A stretch of DNA of 64,000 nucleotides. Source: Flavivirga aquatica. GTDB lineage: Bacteria > Bacteroidota > Bacteroidia > Flavobacteriales > Flavobacteriaceae. A program made the position numbers and the translations under genes. The notes under the pieces are model-generated. The model was given only the letters and a program-made list of their open reading frames with translations, had not been told where the DNA came from and searched no databases. The DNA is taken from contig NZ_MDJD01000007.1 in NCBI RefSeq assembly GCF_001747085.1, positions 682,001 through 746,000 of the forward strand. Direction: 5' to 3'. Positions 1 to 7,798 of this stretch are shown here, one piece after another (the stretch's first letter is position 1; each line of letters begins with the position of its first letter).

Positions 1-82
1 CGTTAAATTAGTAGGAGAAGATTTTATAAATGTTGTTACACTTCAAGATTTTTACAATCTTATTGAAAACAAATTAAAATAA
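1..82 (+). CDS. C-terminal end of an acyl carrier protein (partial)
   Basis: An open frame enters the window and stops with TAA at 80-82, leaving 26 residues ending in FYNLIENKLK. The pattern (VGEDFINVVTLQDFYNLIE) fits the last helix of an acyl carrier protein, where the phrase 'T..D....I' follows the third helix. The phosphopantetheine serine would lie upstream of the window. Position fits: the next gene is a lipid acyltransferase 16 bp downstream in the same direction, and flexirubin/aryl-polyene clusters carry more than one ACP. Only the tail is visible, so the family call is an inference from a short stretch. Confidence 0.55.
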   Translation, partial: VKLVGEDFINVVTLQDFYNLIENKLK

Positions 83-98
83 TTTTACCCAAATATAT

Positions 99-986
99 AT
101 GGCTGCTGAATGGAAAGGAAAGTCCAGAGGAACAGTTCTAGGCTACAAAATATTTATATTTTGTATTAGAAAACTGGGATTGCCTTCGGCCTATTTTATT
201 TTATATTTTGTTGCTGCCTATTTCTGTTTTTTTGCCTTCGACAGTACAAGGTCTACTTACTATTATTTTAATAAAAGACTAAACTATTCCAAATTTAAAA
301 GTATAATAAGTATTTACAAAAGTTATTTTGTTTTTGGGCAAACAATAATAGACAAAATCGCTATTTCTTCTGGGTTAAAATCTAAATTCACATATGATTA
401 TGATGGTATAGATCGTATAAAAGAAATACTAAAACAAAAAAAAGGAGGTATTCTTATAAGTGGTCACATGGGCAATTTTGAAATTGCTCAGCATTTTTTT
501 GGAGAATTAGAAGAAAATGAATGCATAAGCTTACTTACGACTAACATTGAACATACAGCTATAAAAGATTACCTCGATAGTGTTACAAAAAAGCCTAACA
601 TAAAAATTATTCTTATTAAAGAAGATCTCTCTCATATCTTTGAAATTAATGCAGCATTAGCAAGAAATGAAATTGTTTGTATAACAGGAGACCGCTACAT
701 TAAAAATTCAAAATATTTAGAACAAGAATTATTGGGCAAAAAAACTAAGTTTCCAGCTGGTCCATTTCTTATAAGCTCGCGGCTACAAGTTCCTGTGCTT
801 TTTGTATATGTATTGAAAGAAACCAAAAAACACTACCACCTGTATGCTAGAACAGCTAAAACAAAGCATAGAGATGCTAAAGCATTATTAAAAGAATATA
901 CGCAAAGCTTAGAATCGATGATTGAAAAATACCCATTACAATGGTTTAATTATTTTGATTTTTGGAATGCAAACAATAAGAAATAA
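99..986 (+). CDS. LpxL/HtrB-like lysophospholipid acyltransferase
   Basis: The 295-residue protein belongs to the bacterial lipid A acyltransferase-like family (LPLAT). It starts with the family's usual short lead (MAAEWKGKSRG), followed by hydrophobic segments at about residues 15-50. The acyltransferase HX4(D/E) motif is seen as GHMGNFE near residue 123, and a second conserved block (ITGDR near residue 198, then KTKFPAGP) forms the acyl-acceptor region. It is expected to act at the inner membrane, moving an acyl chain from an ACP to a hydroxyl acceptor. In flexirubin and aryl-polyene clusters such enzymes are thought to esterify the polyene acid to its partner, here probably the dialkylresorcinol. 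The exact acceptor is inferred. The stop codon lies 1 bp before the next start, so the two are translated as one operon. Confidence 0.85.
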   Translation: MAAEWKGKSRGTVLGYKIFIFCIRKLGLPSAYFILYFVAAYFCFFAFDSTRSTYYYFNKRLNYSKFKSIISIYKSYFVFGQTIIDKIAISSGLKSKFTYDYDGIDRIKEILKQKKGGILISGHMGNFEIAQHFFGELEENECISLLTTNIEHTAIKDYLDSVTKKPNIKIILIKEDLSHIFEINAALARNEIVCITGDRYIKNSKYLEQELLGKKTKFPAGPFLISSRLQVPVLFVYVLKETKKHYHLYARTAKTKHRDAKALLKEYTQSLESMIEKYPLQWFNYFDFWNANNKK

Positions 987-987
987 A

Positions 988-1911
988 ATGAAGAACATTC
1001 TAGTTGTGCATTATTCTCAATCTGGTCAATTAACAGAAATTGTAAATAATATAGCGATGCCTCTTAATAATTCCAAAAACATAAATATTGTTCACCATCA
1101 AATAGAAATGGAAACACCTTTTGCATTTCCATGGAAAAAAAAAGACTTTTTAAATGCATTTCCAGAATCTTTTCTTCAAATCCCTTCAAAAATAAAACCC
1201 ATCCCTGAAGCCATTCTAAATCAAAAATTCGATTTAGTCATTTTAGGGTATTCCGTTTGGTATTTGAGCCCATCAATTCCAACAAGTTCTTTCTTACGTA
1301 CCCAAGAAGCCAAACAGTTACTGGCAAATACACCAGTAATTACAGTTATTGGCTGTAGAAATATGTGGATAATGGCTCAAGAAAAAGTGAAAGGTTTACT
1401 TAAGGCATGTCATTCAAAATTAGTGGGTAACATTGCCTTAGTAGATAGGCACATAAATCATATTAGCGTAATCACCATAGTACAATGGATGTTTACAGGA
1501 GAGAAAAAGAAGTATTTAGGCATATTCCCTAAACCAGGCGTGTCTCAAAAAGATATTGACGAATCTTCAAGGTTTGGTAATACCATATTAAATCATATAA
1601 ATAATAATAATCTCGAAGATCTTCAAAAAAACCTAGTAAAAGAAAAAGCTGTAATAGTAAAACCTTTTTTAGTTTTAGCAGATAAACGAGCTAATATTTT
1701 ATTTAATAAATGGGCAAAACTTATTTATTCTAAAGGAAGCGTAAATACAGATAAGCGAACAATTTGGATAAAAATGTTTAACTATTATTTATTATTTGCC
1801 ATTTGGGTTATTGCTCCCATAGTTTTTATTTTATTTTTGCTTACTTATTTGCCTTTATCTGGAGTGATAAAAAAGAATAAAAAATATTATTCATCTGTAG
1901 AAATTAAATAG
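988..1911 (+). CDS. darA: DarA-like dialkylresorcinol condensing enzyme
   Basis: I start this 307-residue protein at the ATG at 988, 1 bp after the previous stop, because the following residues (MKNILVVHYSQSGQLTEI) begin a flavodoxin-like fold directly. An open extension back to 922 runs inside the acyltransferase gene and is not needed. The N-terminal part has the flavodoxin phosphate-loop-like SQSGQL, and the C-terminus carries a membrane segment near residues 265-290 followed by a Lys-rich tail. The sequence matches the flavobacterial DarA family, the partner of the DarB ketosynthase. DarB condenses two beta-keto acyl chains and DarA is needed to form the aromatic 2,5-dialkylresorcinol, the alcohol half of flexirubin. 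darB follows after 11 bp. Family recognition is firm; its chemical role is from known dar systems. Confidence 0.85.
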   Translation: MKNILVVHYSQSGQLTEIVNNIAMPLNNSKNINIVHHQIEMETPFAFPWKKKDFLNAFPESFLQIPSKIKPIPEAILNQKFDLVILGYSVWYLSPSIPTSSFLRTQEAKQLLANTPVITVIGCRNMWIMAQEKVKGLLKACHSKLVGNIALVDRHINHISVITIVQWMFTGEKKKYLGIFPKPGVSQKDIDESSRFGNTILNHINNNNLEDLQKNLVKEKAVIVKPFLVLADKRANILFNKWAKLIYSKGSVNTDKRTIWIKMFNYYLLFAIWVIAPIVFILFLLTYLPLSGVIKKNKKYYSSVEIK

Positions 1912-1922
1912 AAAGGGATTAA

Positions 1923-3059
1923 ATGAAAGACGTTTACATAACAAGAATATCAAAATTTTTACCAAATAAACCTATTAATAATGATGAAATGGAAAGCATT
2001 TTAGGTCAAATTAATGGGAAGCCTTCTAGAGCAAAAAGAATAGTATTAAGAAATAATGGCATAAAGGAACGTTATTATGCCATGAATAGTCAGGGTGAAA
2101 TTACTCATTCCAATGCAGAATTAACTCAAGAAGCTATTACAAAGTTATTTGATAATTCGTTTACTCAAAATTCTATGGAATTATTATGCTGTGGAACTTC
2201 TTCTCCAGACCAATTATTGCCCTCTCATGCATCCATGGTTCATGGTTTATTAGCTAATAAAAATCTAGAAATAAACTCAGCATCTGGTATTTGCTGTGCA
2301 GGCATGAGCTCTTTAAAGTTTGGTTTTTTATCTGTAAAGTCTGGAAATTCAAACAATGCAGTTTGTACGGGATCAGAAAGATCTTCTACACGAATGCAGG
2401 CAAATATGTTTAATGAAGAAGCAAAGTCGCTTTCATCTTTAGAAGATCAGCCTATAATAGCATTTAAAAAAGATTTTCTACGTTGGATGTTATCGGATGG
2501 AGCAGGTGCAATACTATTAGAAAACAAAAAAAATGAAACAGGGATCTCTTTAAAAGTAGATTGGATGGAAGCCTATTCATACGCACATGAATTGGAAACC
2601 TGTATGTATTCTGGCGGAGAAAAACTTGCTAACGGCTCTATTAAACCTTGGACAGAATACACCTCTAAAGAATGGTTAGAAAAATCTATTTTTTCTGTAA
2701 AACAAGATGTTAAAATTTTAGAAAAGCATGTGATTAATAAAGGCGTCGAAAGTATGGATCTGGTCTTTAAAAAACATGATAAAGATCCTTCGGATATTGA
2801 CTATTTTCTACCTCATTTATCATCTAATTATTTTGCCGAAAAATTAAAAACTAGCATTAAAGAAAAAGGGTTGCAAATTCCCGAAAGTAGTTGGTTTACC
2901 AATTTAGATAGAGTAGGTAATGTTGGCTCTGCTTCAATTTACTTAATGCTAGAAGAATTAATGTATTCTGGAAAGTTAAAAAAAGGAGACAAAATAATGC
3001 TATCCGTTCCAGAAAGTGGAAGATTTTCTTATGCTTATGCCCATTTAACTGTTTGTTGA
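1923..3059 (+). CDS. darB: DarB-like ketosynthase III (dialkylresorcinol formation)
   Basis: This 378-residue protein is a beta-ketoacyl-ACP synthase III relative. The nucleophile is the second Cys of GICCAGMSS (about residue 125). The His of FLPHLSSNYF and the Asn of RVGNVGSASIY complete the Cys-His-Asn triad of KAS III. Together with darA just upstream this marks a dialkylresorcinol pathway: DarB joins two acyl units and cyclises them to a cyclohexanedione, which is then aromatised. In flexirubins the resorcinol is esterified to an omega-aryl polyene carboxylic acid. A single base separates its stop from the following dehydratase start, supporting one operon. Confidence 0.9.
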   Translation: MKDVYITRISKFLPNKPINNDEMESILGQINGKPSRAKRIVLRNNGIKERYYAMNSQGEITHSNAELTQEAITKLFDNSFTQNSMELLCCGTSSPDQLLPSHASMVHGLLANKNLEINSASGICCAGMSSLKFGFLSVKSGNSNNAVCTGSERSSTRMQANMFNEEAKSLSSLEDQPIIAFKKDFLRWMLSDGAGAILLENKKNETGISLKVDWMEAYSYAHELETCMYSGGEKLANGSIKPWTEYTSKEWLEKSIFSVKQDVKILEKHVINKGVESMDLVFKKHDKDPSDIDYFLPHLSSNYFAEKLKTSIKEKGLQIPESSWFTNLDRVGNVGSASIYLMLEELMYSGKLKKGDKIMLSVPESGRFSYAYAHLTVC

Positions 3060-3060
3060 A

Positions 3061-3492
3061 ATGATTTTATTACAAAAACCTATTACGAATATTGAACACT
3101 TAATTCCGCAAAAGACACCTTTTGTAATGGTAGATAGTTTATTAGGTTTTTCCGAAACAAATGTGGTATCCTCATTAAAAGTTTTAGAAACCAATATTCT
3201 TTGTGAAAACAAGACACTATCTGAATCTGGATTAGTAGAAAATATGGCACAAACAGTAGCACTTCATACGGGATACGATTATTTTTTAAAAGGAGTCCCT
3301 GCTCCAACAGGATATATAGGATCTATTAAAAAAATAGAAATTTCATCATTACCACAACTAAATGAAACTATAAAAACAGAAGCTCACATTTTACATGAAT
3401 TTATGGGAGTGACTTTAGTGGAAATAACTGTTTTTAATACCAAAAAAGAAAAAATTGCTTCAAGTATAATGAAAACTGTTATTGTAAATTAA
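3061..3492 (+). CDS. FabZ-like hotdog protein lacking the catalytic His (pseudo-dehydratase)
   Basis: A 143-residue hotdog-fold protein of the 3-hydroxyacyl-ACP dehydratase family. The conserved block usually written LxPHRxPFLxVD reads LIPQKTPFVMVD here, so the catalytic His is replaced by Gln. The helix carrying the acidic residue is kept (SGLVENMAQT, Glu present). The next gene encodes a second member with the His intact and overlaps it at the ATG/TAA junction. In aryl-polyene systems a competent dehydratase (ApeI) works with an ApeP partner as a complex, and this pair probably corresponds. The inference is that this subunit is structural or substrate-binding, serving polyene chain dehydration. 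Confidence 0.75.
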   Translation: MILLQKPITNIEHLIPQKTPFVMVDSLLGFSETNVVSSLKVLETNILCENKTLSESGLVENMAQTVALHTGYDYFLKGVPAPTGYIGSIKKIEISSLPQLNETIKTEAHILHEFMGVTLVEITVFNTKKEKIASSIMKTVIVN

Positions 3493-3956
3493 TGATTGAT
3501 CTTGATAAAATAGATGTCTCTAATTTTTTACCGCATCGTCCTCCATTTTTAATGGTAGACAAAGTTCTAACTCTTAATGATGAACAAGTCTCTACGCTAT
3601 TTAAAATTAAAGAAGACAATCTTTTTATTGAAAATAATTATTTTAACGAAATAGGACTAGTAGAAAATGCAGCGCAAACTTGCTCTTCAATAGTAGGCAA
3701 AAGTTTTTTTAATGATGATGATATTAAAGGAGAAGGTGCTAATCTAATTGGTTTTATAAGTGCCATTAAAAAAGTAACCATATTTTCTTGTCCTATAGTT
3801 GGTAACACTATAATATCCAAAGCAAAATTAACATCAAGGTATGACACTAATAATTATAGTATCTGTTCTTTAGAATGTAATATTTATGAAGAGGAAACCC
3901 TATTATTATCTTGTGTGATGAATCTCGTTATTAAAGATTTAAAAATAGCTCTATGA
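3492..3956 (+). CDS. FabZ-like 3-hydroxyacyl-ACP dehydratase, catalytic partner
   Basis: This 154-residue hotdog protein keeps the full dehydratase signature FLPHRPPFLMVD with its His near residue 15. It also keeps the acidic helix IGLVENAAQT. It would remove water from 3-hydroxyacyl-ACP intermediates to make the conjugated double bonds of the polyene. Its start overlaps the stop of the His-less paralogue, suggesting translational coupling and equal amounts of the two subunits. The downstream HTH gene starts at 3953, overlapping its stop in turn. Confidence 0.8.
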   Translation: MIDLDKIDVSNFLPHRPPFLMVDKVLTLNDEQVSTLFKIKEDNLFIENNYFNEIGLVENAAQTCSSIVGKSFFNDDDIKGEGANLIGFISAIKKVTIFSCPIVGNTIISKAKLTSRYDTNNYSICSLECNIYEEETLLLSCVMNLVIKDLKIAL

Positions 3957-4360
3957 AAAAAAGTGATATCCCCCAAGACAAAAGCAGTTTAGAAACAGGC
4001 AAACACAAAGAGCTTTGTTATGCCGTTGATGATAAAGGGGAATACACTACAGCTCAAAGCACTGGTTGGAAACCTAAAACAATTGCCTTAAACAATGCCA
4101 TACAGGAAATTAATGAACGTATAGCAAAAGCAAAAGAAAAAGTGCTAAATAATGAAACCAGCCCTATTGAATACTATATGGAACTTCATAAAATGGATAT
4201 TGGTATTTTAGCAGGTTATGTAGGACTCTTTAAATGGCAAGTAAAAAGGCATTTTAAATTGAAAAGATTCAATAAATTATCTAAAAAAACATTAGAAAAA
4301 TACGCTAATGTCTTCGAAATCTCGATGAATGAATTAAAGGATATTAATTATGGAAATTAA
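3953..4360 (+). CDS. Small protein with C-terminal XRE-like helix-turn-helix
   Basis: The 135-residue protein has a polar N-terminal half with a predicted helix (about residues 45-65). The C-terminal part (about 80-133) looks like a lambda-repressor/XRE helix-turn-helix: MDIGILAGYVGLFKWQVKRH followed by LSKKTLEKYANVFEISMNEL. It overlaps the preceding dehydratase and the following BtrH-like gene, so it is made with the pigment enzymes. It may regulate the cluster, or the fold may serve as a protein contact in the acyl-transfer complex. I do not know a demonstrated function. Similar small proteins are found beside BtrH-like genes in related clusters, as far as I recall. Confidence 0.6.
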   Translation: MKKSDIPQDKSSLETGKHKELCYAVDDKGEYTTAQSTGWKPKTIALNNAIQEINERIAKAKEKVLNNETSPIEYYMELHKMDIGILAGYVGLFKWQVKRHFKLKRFNKLSKKTLEKYANVFEISMNELKDINYGN

Positions 4361-5345
4361 TTTTACTCATCACCAAACTGCCCACTGTGAAAATGGAGTA
4401 GTTTCAAATTTAATGAAGTATAATGGCTTTAATGTAAGTGAACCCATGGTATTTGGCATAGGTTCTGGCTTAATGTTTTGTTATATTCCATTTCTAAAAG
4501 TAAATCATGCCCCAGCAATATCATATAGAACAATGCCTGGTCAAATTTTTAAACGATTTGCTAAACGTGTAGGAATAAAAATTAAAAAAGAAAAATTTAA
4601 AAACCCAAAGGAAGCTGAGGCAGTATTAGATAAGAATTTAAAAAAAAACAATCCTGTTGGTCTTCAAGTTGGTGTTTATAATTTAGTATATTTTCCAGAC
4701 GAATATCGTTTTCATTTTAATGCACATAATTTAATTGTATATGGCAAACAAGATGAAAATTATTTAATTAGTGATCCAGTTATGGAAACGGTTACAACTT
4801 TAACCAGCAAAGAGTTAGAAAAAGTACGTTTTGCTAAAGGTGCTTTTGCTCCAAATGGACACATGTATTATCCTGTAAATTTCCCTAAAGAGCTAAAGAT
4901 AAAAGAGGCTATTATTAAAGGAATAAAAAACACCTGTAAAGATATGCTTGCTCCAATGCCAATTATAGGTGTTAAAGGTATAAGGTATACAGCAAAATTA
5001 ATACGCAAATGGCCCAAGAAAAAAGGTATTAAAGTTGCTAACCATTATTTAGGGCAAATTGTTAGAATGCAAGAAGAGATTGGAACAGGCGGTGGTGGAT
5101 TTAGATATATTTATGCTGCTTTTTTACAAGAATCTAGTAAAATATTAAATAATAACAAATTAGCAGAACTATCCAAAGAAATGACAATTATTGGCGATTT
5201 ATGGAGAGATTTTGCTTTAGATGCATCTCGTATTTATAAAAGCAGAAGTGCTAAAGATGATGCTTATAATCATGTAGCATCACAATTAGAAACCATTGCA
5301 GACAAGGAAGAAACCTTCTTTAAAGAATTAAGAAAAGCCATATAA
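4350..5345 (+). CDS. BtrH-like acyltransferase (BtrH_N / DUF4872)
   Basis: The 331-residue protein opens with HHQTAHCENGVVSNLMKYNG, the pattern of the butirosin BtrH N-terminal domain, a papain-like fold. Cys13 is the likely nucleophile, and a His (FHFNAHNLIVYG, about residue 125) with an Asp (ISDPV) shortly after fits the rest of the triad. The C-terminal half fits the DUF4872 helical region. BtrH moves an acyl chain from an ACP to an amine acceptor. Here, beside ACPs and darAB, it may release or transfer the aryl-polyene chain, possibly to the resorcinol. The reaction is inferred. It overlaps the HTH gene by 11 bp and is followed 9 bp later by an ABC ATPase. Confidence 0.75.
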   Translation: MEINFTHHQTAHCENGVVSNLMKYNGFNVSEPMVFGIGSGLMFCYIPFLKVNHAPAISYRTMPGQIFKRFAKRVGIKIKKEKFKNPKEAEAVLDKNLKKNNPVGLQVGVYNLVYFPDEYRFHFNAHNLIVYGKQDENYLISDPVMETVTTLTSKELEKVRFAKGAFAPNGHMYYPVNFPKELKIKEAIIKGIKNTCKDMLAPMPIIGVKGIRYTAKLIRKWPKKKGIKVANHYLGQIVRMQEEIGTGGGGFRYIYAAFLQESSKILNNNKLAELSKEMTIIGDLWRDFALDASRIYKSRSAKDDAYNHVASQLETIADKEETFFKELRKAI

Positions 5346-5354
5346 GAATGATAC

Positions 5355-6098
5355 ATGATTGAAATTAAACAATTATCTAAAAAGTATAAAGGGGCAGATA
5401 TATTCTCTGTGTCCAATTTAGACTTGAGTATTTCTGAAAAGGACATTTTTGGGCTGTTAGGTCCAAATGGAGCAGGAAAAACAACATTAATTTCGCTGTT
5501 ATGCTCATTAATTAAACCAACTTCTGGCTCATTTGTTATTAACGGTCTTACTTATAAAAAAAACAAAAATCAATTAAAACAACTTATAGGTATAGTCCCC
5601 CAAGAATATGCTTTATATCCAACTTTAACCGCTTTTGAAAACCTCATGTATTTTGGAAGTATGTATGGTTTAAAAGGAAACAAATTAAAAATAAAAATAA
5701 AGGCTGCATTGCAAACTCTAGGATTGTCACAATTCTCAAATAAAAAAATAAATACTTTTTCTGGCGGGATGAAACGTCGAATCAATTTAATTGCAAGTAT
5801 TCTACACGATCCAAAAGTGCTGTTTTTGGACGAACCAACTGTTGGAGTCGATGTTCAATCTAAAAACGTAATTATAAATTACTTAAAAGAGCTTAACAAA
5901 AAAGGAACTACAATAATTTACACATCACATCATCTAAATGAAGCAGAAGCCTTTTGTACTAAAGTTGCTATAATAGATCATGGAAAAATAATAACACAAG
6001 GCCCTCCAAAAAGCTTAATTAATGATCAAAAAAATGCTAATAATCTTGAAGATATATTTTTAGCTCTAACCGGACATGCCTTAAGAGATCATGCATAA
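5355..6098 (+). CDS. ABC transporter ATP-binding protein
   Basis: A 247-residue ABC ATPase with Walker A GPNGAGKTT (about residue 36), Q-loop VPQEY, signature FSGGMKRR (about residue 136), Walker B VLFLDEPTVGVD and the H-loop His (TSHH). It resembles the ATPases of ABC-2 (drug/lipid/polysaccharide export) systems. Its stop overlaps the start of the membrane partner at 6091, so the two form one transporter. Within this cluster it probably moves a pigment intermediate or lipid product across the inner membrane. The cargo is not shown by the sequence. Confidence 0.9.
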   Translation: MIEIKQLSKKYKGADIFSVSNLDLSISEKDIFGLLGPNGAGKTTLISLLCSLIKPTSGSFVINGLTYKKNKNQLKQLIGIVPQEYALYPTLTAFENLMYFGSMYGLKGNKLKIKIKAALQTLGLSQFSNKKINTFSGGMKRRINLIASILHDPKVLFLDEPTVGVDVQSKNVIINYLKELNKKGTTIIYTSHHLNEAEAFCTKVAIIDHGKIITQGPPKSLINDQKNANNLEDIFLALTGHALRDHA

Positions 6099-7365
6099 AT
6101 TACTAGCATCTACATACAAAGAGTTTTTATTACTCACCAGAGATATTGGCGGGATTGCCATATTATTCATTATGCCTTTAGTATTAATAGTTACTATTAC
6201 TATAATTCAGGATAGTACATTTAAAACTGTAAGTGAAACTAAAATCCCTATACTTTTAGTAGATAACGATAAAGGATCTGTTTCTGAAACGATCGTTAAA
6301 GGGCTTGAAGAGTCCAATATATTTGAAGTTATTAAAATTAATATTGAAGAAGACGCTAAGAATTTGGTTTTTAAAGGAAAAAATCAATTAGCTATCGTAA
6401 TTCCTGAAAACTTATCTTCAGACCTTGAAAACAAAATAAATCAAAATGTTGAAGGTATTTTAAATAAATTTGGTTTAGATGAAGAAGTTATAGTAGAAAA
6501 TCAACCAAAAAAAGTCTTTTTAGCAAAAGAAGTCAAATTATATTTTGATCCCGCAACACAGTTTTCTTTTAAAAACTCAGTAAAAAATGAGGTGGATAAA
6601 ATGATTTCTAGAATAGAAACCCAATCTATTTATAATGCATTTCAAAAACAAATAACAGATGATCCTTCAGAAATCATTTTTGAAACAGAAAATTTTATAA
6701 GCTTTAAAGAAATACTACCAAAAAATAAGGACGAAAATATCTTACCAAACTCTGTACAACATAATGTTCCAGCTTGGACGCTTTTTGCCATATTCTTTAT
6801 TATTGTACCCTTATCAATTAATATTGTAAAAGAAAAAAGCCAAGGAACTTTTGTACGTCTAAGAACAAACCCTGTATCTTATTTAACAGTACTTGGAGGG
6901 AAAACGGTCATCTATTTAATAGTTTGTTTAATTCAGTTTATGCTAATGTTGCTTATTGGAATTTACTTATTCCCAGCCATAGGATTGCCAACGCTAAATG
7001 TTTCAGGAAAATTTCCTCTTTTATTTTTAGTCGCCCTTTTTGCTGGTTTAGCAGCTATTGGGTTAGGCTTACTTCTGGGCACTATTGCTAAAACTCAAGA
7101 ACAATCCGCTCCATTTGGAGCAACTTTTGTAGTTATTTTAGCTGCTTTAGGAGGCGTTTGGGTTCCAGTGTTTATTATGCCAGAATTTATGCAGACTCTA
7201 TCTAAGATTTCCCCTATGAATTGGGGGTTAAATGCATTTTACGATGTCTTTTTAAGGAATTCTAGCCTTTTAGAGATCGTTCCAGAAATAACATTACTAT
7301 TTTTGTTTTTTATCATCACAACCCTAATTGCTATAGTTTATAATGAAAAGAAAAATGCAGTCTAA
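6091..7365 (+). CDS. ABC-2 type transporter permease
   Basis: A 424-residue permease of the ABC-2 (YhhJ-like) type. One N-terminal membrane segment (about 18-40) is followed by a large extracytoplasmic domain (about 45-225) and then five C-terminal membrane segments. The conserved stretch NIVKEKSQGTFVRLRTNPVS between the second segment and the rest is typical of the family. It overlaps its ATPase by 8 bp and the downstream thioesterase by 23 bp. It should form the export channel together with the preceding ATPase. Confidence 0.88.
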   Translation: MHKLLASTYKEFLLLTRDIGGIAILFIMPLVLIVTITIIQDSTFKTVSETKIPILLVDNDKGSVSETIVKGLEESNIFEVIKINIEEDAKNLVFKGKNQLAIVIPENLSSDLENKINQNVEGILNKFGLDEEVIVENQPKKVFLAKEVKLYFDPATQFSFKNSVKNEVDKMISRIETQSIYNAFQKQITDDPSEIIFETENFISFKEILPKNKDENILPNSVQHNVPAWTLFAIFFIIVPLSINIVKEKSQGTFVRLRTNPVSYLTVLGGKTVIYLIVCLIQFMLMLLIGIYLFPAIGLPTLNVSGKFPLLFLVALFAGLAAIGLGLLLGTIAKTQEQSAPFGATFVVILAALGGVWVPVFIMPEFMQTLSKISPMNWGLNAFYDVFLRNSSLLEIVPEITLLFLFFIITTLIAIVYNEKKNAV

Positions 7366-7798
7366 AAGCAATAAAGAAATTAGCTTTATTAGCAAGGTCA
7401 GGGTTCGATTTGTAGAAACAGATCCTTTAGGAATTGTTTGGCATGGTAATTATATACAGTACTTCGAAGATGGTCGAGAAGCTTTTGGCAGACACCATGG
7501 TATTTCATATTTAAATCAAAAAGATTTTGGTTATGCAACACCAATTGTTAAATCAAGTAGCGAGCACAAATTACCATTGCGTTATGGAGATGTTGCCACA
7601 ATAAAAACAATATATGTAGACAGTCCAGCTGCAAAAATGATTTTTAGATATGAAATTTTTAATCAGGAAAATCAACTTGTTTGCACTGGTGAAACAGTTC
7701 AAGTTTTTGTAGACCATACAGGTCAAGGTGATCTATCTTTAACAATTCCAGAGTTTTTTAAGAAATGGAAACAAAAAGTAGGACTTTTAAATGACTAA
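7343..7798 (+). CDS. 4HBT/YbgC-like acyl thioesterase
   Basis: A 151-residue single-hotdog thioesterase. The YbgC/4HBT active-site pattern is visible as VRFVETDPLGIVWHGNYIQYFE, with the Asp of ETDPLGIV as the catalytic acid. It may hydrolyse acyl-ACP or acyl-CoA, either releasing the finished polyene acid or editing stalled chains. The start at 7343 overlaps the permease; an alternative Met is at 7355. The next gene, a ketosynthase, starts at 7791, overlapping by 8 bp. Aryl-polyene clusters commonly carry such a thioesterase. Confidence 0.85.
   Translation: MKRKMQSKSNKEISFISKVRVRFVETDPLGIVWHGNYIQYFEDGREAFGRHHGISYLNQKDFGYATPIVKSSSEHKLPLRYGDVATIKTIYVDSPAAKMIFRYEIFNQENQLVCTGETVQVFVDHTGQGDLSLTIPEFFKKWKQKVGLLND

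Noticed and set aside
922-987. Upstream extension of darA overlapping the acyltransferase gene
   Set aside because: The 22 extra residues lie inside the upstream gene and the flavodoxin-like fold starts exactly at the ATG at 988.
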